From contig CAJUPQ010000066.1 in NCBI GenBank assembly GCA_910588505.1, positions 1-20,465 of the forward strand: a stretch of DNA of 20,465 nucleotides, in the 5' to 3' direction. The translations under genes were made by a program, and so were the position numbers. Below, piece by piece: positions 16,501 to 20,465 of this stretch; position 1 is the first letter of the stretch; the number at the start of each line of letters is the position of its first letter. This DNA comes from an uncultured Hungatella sp. (GTDB lineage: Bacteria > Bacillota > Clostridia > Lachnospirales > Lachnospiraceae). Below the pieces are notes generated by a model, which saw only the letters and a list, made by a program, of their open reading frames with translations, searched no databases and was not told where the DNA came from.

Positions 16501-17533
16501 AACTTACGCTGTTCTTGCCAGGGGAATAACAAGGTTAAGGGCAGCGGCTATCTCAGGAGACGGAAAGAGGGCTGTGACCCTAGGCGAGAAAACTACCGGA
16601 AGCCGCAGAAGGATACAGATGTGGGATCTGGAGACCAAGACCAGGTGCGGGGAGCGGCTGTGCGGAGAGAAGACCAAAAACATCCATCTGACGGAGAACG
16701 GAGCCTGGATCATCGGGGAGACGGAGGGAGGATACTGGGTCCGCAGCTGGGGGGATGGGGAAGGCGAATACCATATTTCCGGAACATTTATCTCAAACCA
16801 GTATGGGAAACTGACTTCTTACGGCAATCAGGTGCTCTACAAGAATGGCAGCCATATGCTAAAGCTGTATGACCTGGATACCAGGGAATTTTCAGAGATA
16901 GAGACGAGCCAGAAGAACATCCGGATCGCCGCTTTTCTGCCAGACGGAAAACTGATCGCGACGGATGGCAGCGGAAAGAAGGCGGTGTTTTCCAGCACCA
17001 GAGACGGCAGGCAGATGAGCGTTAACCGGGAGGAGTGCAGGGTGACGGGGATCTTCTGCATGAAGGGACAGCCATTTGTGGCATTGGCCACAGGCAATCA
17101 GGTGGTAAGCATTTACCACACAGGCACCGGACAGCGCACAAGGATCTTAAAGCCTGCTGCAGGCAATAAGATGATCGTGGGCCATCCGTCTAAGGACTCT
17201 ATTGCCTGCAGCGGGGGAGGCAGCCGGTTTGAGATCTTTCACTATTTCAGCTTTAAGGCCAGTGACGGGCGAAATGCCGGAAAATGGTATGAGAATGTCA
17301 TTGACACAAAACTGTACGGGAATGTTCTTGATATGAATTTTAATGTGACCAATGGGGAACTGGTGTCCATCATGTCGGATGGGACCATTGTGTACAGCCA
17401 TGAGTTGTACTGTAAGTATCATGGAAGCACACAGATCATTACAAATTTTAATGTGGATGCCTATGATTTTACCGGGGTGGTGTGCGAGGGGAAGGTGGAG
17501 AAGGATTTGAGGAGTAATGGGGCGGTGATTTGA
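13526..17533 (+). CDS. Metallophosphoesterase - NACHT NTPase - beta-propeller fusion (candidate NLR-like defence protein)
   Basis: A 1335-residue multidomain protein. Residues 1-300 are a calcineurin-like phosphoesterase with every metal motif: DLH (Asp11, His13), GD (Asp47), GNHD (84-86), TH (His211) and GHEH (His241, His243). Residues about 376-545 are a NACHT-type STAND NTPase: Walker A GGMGKTT (386-392), Walker B LILLLDGFNEL (Asp457) and NP (538-539) in RNPMLLLMY. A helical region follows to about 770, then six pentapeptide-like units (LDLRG, TRLPD...) near 772-805. From about 808 there are degenerate WD40-like blades (FSPDDRWLAGRASGAVQIWSM, ISGDGKRAV...QMWDLET, FLPDGKLIATDG). No signal peptide or membrane segment is seen. 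ATG 13526 has AGGTGA six bases upstream; GTG 13520 is an alternative. Domain order matches effector-switch-sensor proteins; antiphage function is inferred. Confidence 0.88.
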   Translation: MATVRWMHISDLHLNSDEMETELLRDELPGFLQRGGIRCDHVFCTGDIRYAPAGGFPGDCAEYIEKLCRSVHVSAENLFMVPGNHDVNIYSDGRAEAIARMYNAKDPGSSYYDSRGGKIEAADLAAIHGGQEEFRKLLASVYRDVPGRLAMYEDPLRPHFVIETEYFNILHVDTTLSYGPGQERDLILGTEPLYDAIKTLNPSKPTILLTHYAMASLSQDERKSVSQLLQKNHIKLWLAGHEHDHNLMPYQYLYSIQAGELRYEDRASATVLAGEYDTTSGAGFIRAYTWFQEGWAEYPIIWHDYAQENKFPFVLGLPADEAGSSREARLCKIKNSRYFQQKVIPELLPDLRCGETLYANEGANPLARLLDGQWKAGKHTVLLADGGMGKTTLMLDVAKQKERQAILYLPFEQLEAQRVGIEQAVCRSLFGSDHAQDKLYEFADKEAAEPALILLLDGFNELGAEAAERYAKEIKGLSLYSGLQMVISSREDFSRRYKLSFQTARLQELTDKQMAKVMSETKLRHVKGTYTLRRLLRNPMLLLMYEQVCPIMEKHQDAYLPWHDPIEHAGQLIYNYFLAQIAILLERVQLSGEKLLIAYKCIGYALPFMGYCMEKENRLSVLEEDFEHMVREAAKAANQCAFLSGQLGKIQRMYRVRLTPDIEAFDIEDLLVKEMHLIHEDGELFGFPHQIYRDYMSAYWIVNSTDQDRVDAIWNQRKFPYYILKLIGPMAGRYWDGLAKTVADRTRGRDEEEVRDQLYNLIQAFPYSKEGGIPDYSGLDLRGTRLPDYSGISGRVSMKGAKISQVSLALSERTPGVFGCLVFSPDDRWLAGRASGAVQIWSMATGQTSLVHSCGPKIAGFFFTRDSRYLLARASGQSGNFIYIFRNDSGSWSYTGRICDVINSRLRAVVIVGDELRVYYNNRERRYDLVSGAMTLDQPKKHAWKDPADGEVLSQWMEDCHKDKKGRQVSQSGELTACSYKDGTLIVRRSGETYAVLARGITRLRAAAISGDGKRAVTLGEKTTGSRRRIQMWDLETKTRCGERLCGEKTKNIHLTENGAWIIGETEGGYWVRSWGDGEGEYHISGTFISNQYGKLTSYGNQVLYKNGSHMLKLYDLDTREFSEIETSQKNIRIAAFLPDGKLIATDGSGKKAVFSSTRDGRQMSVNREECRVTGIFCMKGQPFVALATGNQVVSIYHTGTGQRTRILKPAAGNKMIVGHPSKDSIACSGGGSRFEIFHYFSFKASDGRNAGKWYENVIDTKLYGNVLDMNFNVTNGELVSIMSDGTIVYSHELYCKYHGSTQIITNFNVDAYDFTGVVCEGKVEKDLRSNGAVI

Positions 17534-17600
17534 TATAAAACGATGCATGAAGAGGCTTATAATGTGTGAGGGTCTCAATGAATTTATACAAAATTATGCA

Positions 17601-17644
17601 AAAAAGTGTCGCTTAATAGACTGTTAAGCGACACTTTTTGTTTT
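17601..17644 (+). terminator. Terminator after the NACHT gene
   Basis: A perfect 16-bp stem (17601-17616 with 17624-17639, 7-base loop TAGACTG) continues into T-rich sequence. It lies 67 bp after the stop and would end the cassette transcript. Because it is symmetric it could also act on minus-strand transcripts. Confidence 0.85.
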
Positions 17645-17809
17645 TATTGGCAAAAAATTTAAAATTTCTATAACGGCTCCGATTATATCATCATTTCTAA
17701 TAGATGTCAACTGTATCCAGATGCCATTTTTTCCAAAAAACAAAGAAGATTTCCTTAATTTTAAATGGTAAGTTGAGATTTTACAGAGGTTGAAGTTCAC
17801 ATAACACAT
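17624..17809 (-). CDS. Small unrecognised ORF inside the inverted repeats
   Basis: A 61-codon frame runs from just inside the right repeat to within the left repeat, with a protein-like middle (LRKSSLFFGKNGIWIQLTS, IIGAVIEILNFLPIKT). It fills the interior of the element almost exactly. I see no convincing ribosome binding site and do not recognise the family. It could be a short real gene, a remnant of a larger one, or chance. Confidence 0.25.
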   Translation of the reverse strand: MCYVNFNLCKISTYHLKLRKSSLFFGKNGIWIQLTSIRNDDIIGAVIEILNFLPIKTKSVA

Positions 17810-17916
17810 AAAAAGTGTCGCTTAACAGTCTATTAAGCGACCATTTCGCGGTGCATGTGAACGCGCCGCATAACGGAATGAAGGCAACAAAAAAACAGAG
17901 GAGACAGAAGGATTTG

Positions 17917-18474
17917 ATGGAAAACAAGAACTGGTATGCCATTATGACAGAGCAGGGGCAGGAATACCATAGTGCGGAGCTGATAAAACGGGTTGTTCCT
18001 TGTTCTCTGTGTACGCTATGCAGTATTCCTAAAAAGGCCAAGCCTTTCCGTCATGGCGGAGTTTACTATGCCACGGAGGATATTCTGTTTCCAGGATATG
18101 TATTTGCCCAGACAGCTCACGCAGAAGAATTGCGCAGGGAATTGCAGAAATCCCGGGAGTTCCCCCAATTTCCCGTATTCGGTAAGGATAAGGAGGGGAA
18201 TGACCAGCTGATTCCCATAAGCGAGAAAGATCTGGCTTTCCTCCAGGAGGTCTGTGGGGGACAGCTCCAGTCTGTCATGGGGATCACAGACATAACCTTG
18301 GGGGAGGATAAGCGGATACTGAGAGCAAGGGGGGTTTTGGAACATTATGTTGGCCAGGTGGTAAAGCTGAATCTTCACAAAAGGATCGCTGTTACCAGGG
18401 TGGAGCTTTTTAACCGGAGCCAGGATATTTTTTTCGGAATCCGGCTTAAGCAAGATGTGTATCAGGCAGGATGA
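17917..18474 (+). CDS. loaP: LoaP-type transcription antiterminator (NusG paralogue)
   Basis: A 185-residue specialised NusG paralogue. LoaP proteins bind RNA polymerase and a leader RNA hairpin to promote elongation through long polysaccharide or antibiotic operons. The N-terminal NGN domain starts NWYAIMTEQGQEYHSAELIKR and includes ILFPGYVFAQT (about 58-68), the NGN signature. The middle IPISEKDLAFLQEVCG is LoaP-like. The C-terminal KOW-like domain has RARGVLEHYVGQVVKLNLHKRIAVTRVELF (about 135-165). I prefer the ATG at 17917, preceded by AAGGA at 17908-17912; longer readings run back into the repeat. It stands just upstream of an aminotransferase and a sugar transferase, the usual place for this regulator. 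Confidence 0.83.
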   Translation: MENKNWYAIMTEQGQEYHSAELIKRVVPCSLCTLCSIPKKAKPFRHGGVYYATEDILFPGYVFAQTAHAEELRRELQKSREFPQFPVFGKDKEGNDQLIPISEKDLAFLQEVCGGQLQSVMGITDITLGEDKRILRARGVLEHYVGQVVKLNLHKRIAVTRVELFNRSQDIFFGIRLKQDVYQAG

Positions 18475-18572
18475 TTTGTAAGCAAGTACTATCTTGGGCA
18501 ATTCTGGTGAATGAAGTACATCGAGAGGATCATAGCCTCAGGTATGGTTTATAAGGAATAGGATGGAGATAC
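18475..18572 (+). promoter_or_regulatory. Leader between loaP and the aminotransferase
   Basis: This 98-base gap is where a LoaP-responsive RNA element would be expected. Only a small hairpin is evident: GAGG (18525-18528) with CCTC (18536-18539), 7-base loop. GTACT near 18486 and AGTAC near 18515 could form a weak outer stem. No terminator was seen here. Confidence 0.25.
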
Positions 18573-19865
18573 ATGGAGAACACAGAGAAGAGGGAGATCG
18601 CTTTCAGTCCGCCGGATATCAGCGAAATGGAGATTATGGAGGTGGCTGACACCCTGCGTTCCGGGTGGATCACTACCGGCCCCAGGACAAAGCTTCTTGA
18701 AAAGAAATTGGCCGCATTCTGTCACAGCGGGAATCTGGTGTGTCTGAATTCCGCCACGGCGGCGGAGGAGATGAATCTGCGGATTTTGGGAATCGGGGAG
18801 GGAGATGAGGTGCTGGTTCCGGCATACACCTACACGGCTTCCGCATCGGCGGCGATCCATACCGGCGCTATAGTGAAATTTATCGACTGTCAGAAAGATT
18901 CCTGGGAAATGGATTATGAAAAAATGGAAAATGCCATTACACCCAGGACAAAAGCGGTGATTCCCACAGATCTGGCAGGTATTATCTGCGATTATGACAG
19001 GATCTTTGAAGCCGTGGAAAGAAAAAGGGCTCTCTTTACTCCAGGGGGCCACACAGAACTGGGAAAACGGATTCAGAGAGCACTTGACCGTGTGGCAGTG
19101 GTAGCTGACTGCGCCCACTCGCTGGGGGCCAAATGGCATGGAAAGAAAGCAGGGGAGATTGCTGATTTTTCCTCATTTTCTTTTCATGCGGTGAAAAACT
19201 ACACCACTGCGGAAGGAGGGGGTTCTACATGGCGTTCCCTTTCTGGGTTTGAAGACGAGGAAGTGTATGGTCAGTATCAGCTATACTCTCTCCACGGGCA
19301 GTCCAAGGATGCCCTGGCTAAGACAAAACTTGGGGCGTGGGAGTACGACATCGTAGGGCCGTGGTATAAGTGCAACATGACAGACATTATGGCAGCCATA
19401 GGGTTAAAGCAGCTGGAGCGGTATCCCGGAATGCTGACCAAGAGAAGGGAGATCATCGGCCTGTATGACAGGGCATGCGCCATGGCCGGTATCTGGCATC
19501 CGGACCATTATGGCAGAGACCATGCGGGCAGCGGTCATCTCTATATTACCCGGATTCCCTGGGCTGATGAGAGGATGCGGGGGGAGATCATTGACAGGAT
19601 GGCAGAGCGAGGGATTGCCTGTAATGTCCACTATAAACCTCTTCCTATGATGACAGCCTACAGGCAGCTGGGATGGAGGATTGAAGATTTTCCCAATGCC
19701 TATGACTTCTATAAAAATGAGATCACCCTGCCTTTACATACAAAGCTTACTATGGAGGATGCGGAGTATGTGATCGGAAATTTCTGCCGGATCGTAGAGG
19801 AGAGGAGAAGGATATGTTGCGGGAGTGGGATCAGCTTCCAAAATGGATGCGGAACCAGGAAGTGA
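18573..19865 (+). CDS. DegT/DnrJ/EryC1/StrS family aminotransferase
   Basis: A 430-residue PLP-dependent sugar aminotransferase, fold type I. GWITTGPRTKLLEKKLA near the N-terminus is the family signature. PLP-binding residues are visible: Asp179 in VVADCAHSLGA and the Schiff-base Lys208 in SFHAVKNYTTAEGG. NMTDIMAAIGLKQLER is the conserved dimer/active-site segment. Such enzymes aminate nucleotide-linked ketosugars for surface polysaccharide or glycan synthesis. GGAG at 18565-18568 precedes the ATG. The last 17 residues (from about CCGSGISFQ) lie within the 52-bp overlap with the next gene and do not look like family sequence, so the tail may be a recent extension. The amino sugar made is unknown. 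Confidence 0.93.
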   Translation: MENTEKREIAFSPPDISEMEIMEVADTLRSGWITTGPRTKLLEKKLAAFCHSGNLVCLNSATAAEEMNLRILGIGEGDEVLVPAYTYTASASAAIHTGAIVKFIDCQKDSWEMDYEKMENAITPRTKAVIPTDLAGIICDYDRIFEAVERKRALFTPGGHTELGKRIQRALDRVAVVADCAHSLGAKWHGKKAGEIADFSSFSFHAVKNYTTAEGGGSTWRSLSGFEDEEVYGQYQLYSLHGQSKDALAKTKLGAWEYDIVGPWYKCNMTDIMAAIGLKQLERYPGMLTKRREIIGLYDRACAMAGIWHPDHYGRDHAGSGHLYITRIPWADERMRGEIIDRMAERGIACNVHYKPLPMMTAYRQLGWRIEDFPNAYDFYKNEITLPLHTKLTMEDAEYVIGNFCRIVEERRRICCGSGISFQNGCGTRK

Positions 19866-20305
19866 GGGAGTACTATGACATCCTGGCAGAGAGGCGGCTG
19901 AGCCTGAAACTGAAACGCGTATTTGACATAGTGACAGCAGGGATGCTGCTGGGATTTCTGGCCGTACCTATGGCCGTGATCGCGGCGTGGATATCTGCGG
20001 ATTCACCAGGAGGCGCCTTTTACCGCCAGGAGAGGGTGACGGCTTACGGAAAGAGGTTTATGATCTGCAAATTCCGGACCATGACAAAGGGGGCGGAGAG
20101 GGAGGGCATGCGGATTACCCTGGCAGGTGATAAGCGTGTCACGAGGTCGGGGAAATTTCTGCGGAAATACCGTCTGGAGGGCAACGATATAATAAGACAA
20201 ACCACAAAAAGCCTGATAAACAAAGGGTTTCGCGAGGTTAGTCCAATACTTTTCTTTAGGGGTTGCAACCTAATTTCCAACGAATTGAATACGATGGCTG
20301 CATAG
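19814..20305 (+). pseudogene. Polyprenyl-phosphate sugar transferase, interrupted
   Basis: The start of a bacterial sugar transferase (PF02397, WcaJ-like priming glycosyltransferase) that would transfer a sugar phosphate to undecaprenyl phosphate. The N-terminal block LPKWMRNQEVREYYDILAER, the membrane segment VFDIVTAGMLLGFLAVPMAVIAAW, FYRQERVTAYGKRFMICKFRTM and ITLAGDKRVTRSGKFLRKYRLE all match. At residue 122 (about 20179) the expected DE-IPQL...GTRPEV core is replaced by unrelated residues for 41 codons to a TAG at 20303-20305. About 100 residues, including catalytic parts, are missing. AAGGA just before the ATG and a 52-bp overlap with the aminotransferase show it was coupled. Probably inactive in this copy. 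Confidence 0.82.
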
Positions 20306-20465
20306 CAACGGTCTAAGACTTTTGGCTTAAATACAGGCTAAAGGTCATATTTGCATGTTAAAAATATGAATTTGAAAATTATGACCAATTATAGGTCTTT
20401 AAATATATAAAACCTGAATCCGTGAAATTGGTTGTTTTATGAAGCCAATCCTAAATCTGATTGGC
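20180..20465. mobile_element. Probable left end of an inserted element
   Basis: From about 20180 the sequence leaves the sugar transferase and becomes AT-rich with several short inverted repeats: GGTTGCAACC near 20261, GGTCATA/TATGACC around 20343-20387, and GCCAATC/GATTGGC (20444-20450, 20459-20465). No transposase frame starts within the 286 bases available. An insertion sequence or similar element is the likeliest cause, but a deletion junction is possible and the family cannot be named. Confidence 0.45.

Larger units (their letters stand above)
17601..17841. mobile_element. MITE-like element bounded by nested palindromic inverted repeats
   Basis: The 32-base sequence at 17608-17639 recurs exactly as its reverse complement at 17810-17841. 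Each arm is itself a hairpin (GTCGCTTAA ... TTAAGCGAC), so the region can fold locally or as one long structure. The interior of about 170 bp is AT-rich. No target-site duplication was found and no transposase is encoded, so a miniature element is one reading and paired bidirectional terminators around a small gene is another. Confidence 0.5.

Noticed and set aside
17601..17841. CRISPR-like array
   Set aside because: Only two repeat copies, in inverted orientation, with a single 170-bp interval; not a CRISPR.
18549..19139. Minus-strand frame opposite the aminotransferase
   Set aside because: Shadow of the DegT-family coding sequence.
20180..20465. Group II intron 5' end
   Set aside because: The sequence at the junction does not start with the usual GUGYG-type consensus, and no intron domain was recognisable in the available bases.

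Overview
The window looks like chromosome of an anaerobic gut-type Firmicute, most likely Lachnospiraceae / Clostridium cluster XIVa. The signs are strong AGGAGG ribosome binding sites, a threonyl T-box leader in front of thrS, a UMF1/ATG22-type MFS carrier, a LoaP (NusG paralogue) gene heading a polysaccharide locus, and a mid-range base composition with AT-rich intergenic DNA. This assignment is inferred from gene families only; no rRNA, tRNA or CRISPR array was seen.

Layout. 1-1436 is a worn region: an intact YunG-like gene faces a doubly damaged ferredoxin-type aldo/keto reductase, followed by what looks like the internally deleted tail of an AAA-ATPase/PD-(D/E)XK gene. 1433-8073 is mostly ordinary: a YhhX-like Gfo/Idh/MocA oxidoreductase, a YihY/BrkB membrane protein on the minus strand, then a tight plus-strand run of an SPL-type radical SAM protein, a UMF1 MFS carrier, an ABC permease, an ABC ATPase and a TatD hydrolase. 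8325-11359 holds a minus-strand Cu/Zn-type superoxide dismutase and thrS, the latter with promoter, T-box and a perfect 3' terminator.

11454-17639 is the most interesting block. Between two strong terminators lie two co-directional genes joined by a 4-bp overlap (or a 2-bp gap, depending on the start). The first is an AAA-ATPase-like protein with a C-terminal PD-(D/E)XK nuclease motif. The second is a 1335-residue protein that fuses a complete metallophosphoesterase, a NACHT-type STAND NTPase, a helical region, a short pentapeptide-like stretch and a degenerate beta-propeller. The order effector - NTP switch - repeat sensor is that of bacterial NLR-like antiphage proteins. I read the pair as a candidate defence cassette; function is inferred, not shown.

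17601-17841 is a small AT-rich element bounded by a 32-nt perfect inverted repeat whose arms are themselves palindromes. It leads into loaP, a DegT-family aminotransferase and a sugar-phosphate transferase, the start of a LoaP-controlled exopolysaccharide/capsule locus. The transferase is cut off at about 20179 by foreign sequence that runs off the window edge, probably the end of a mobile element.
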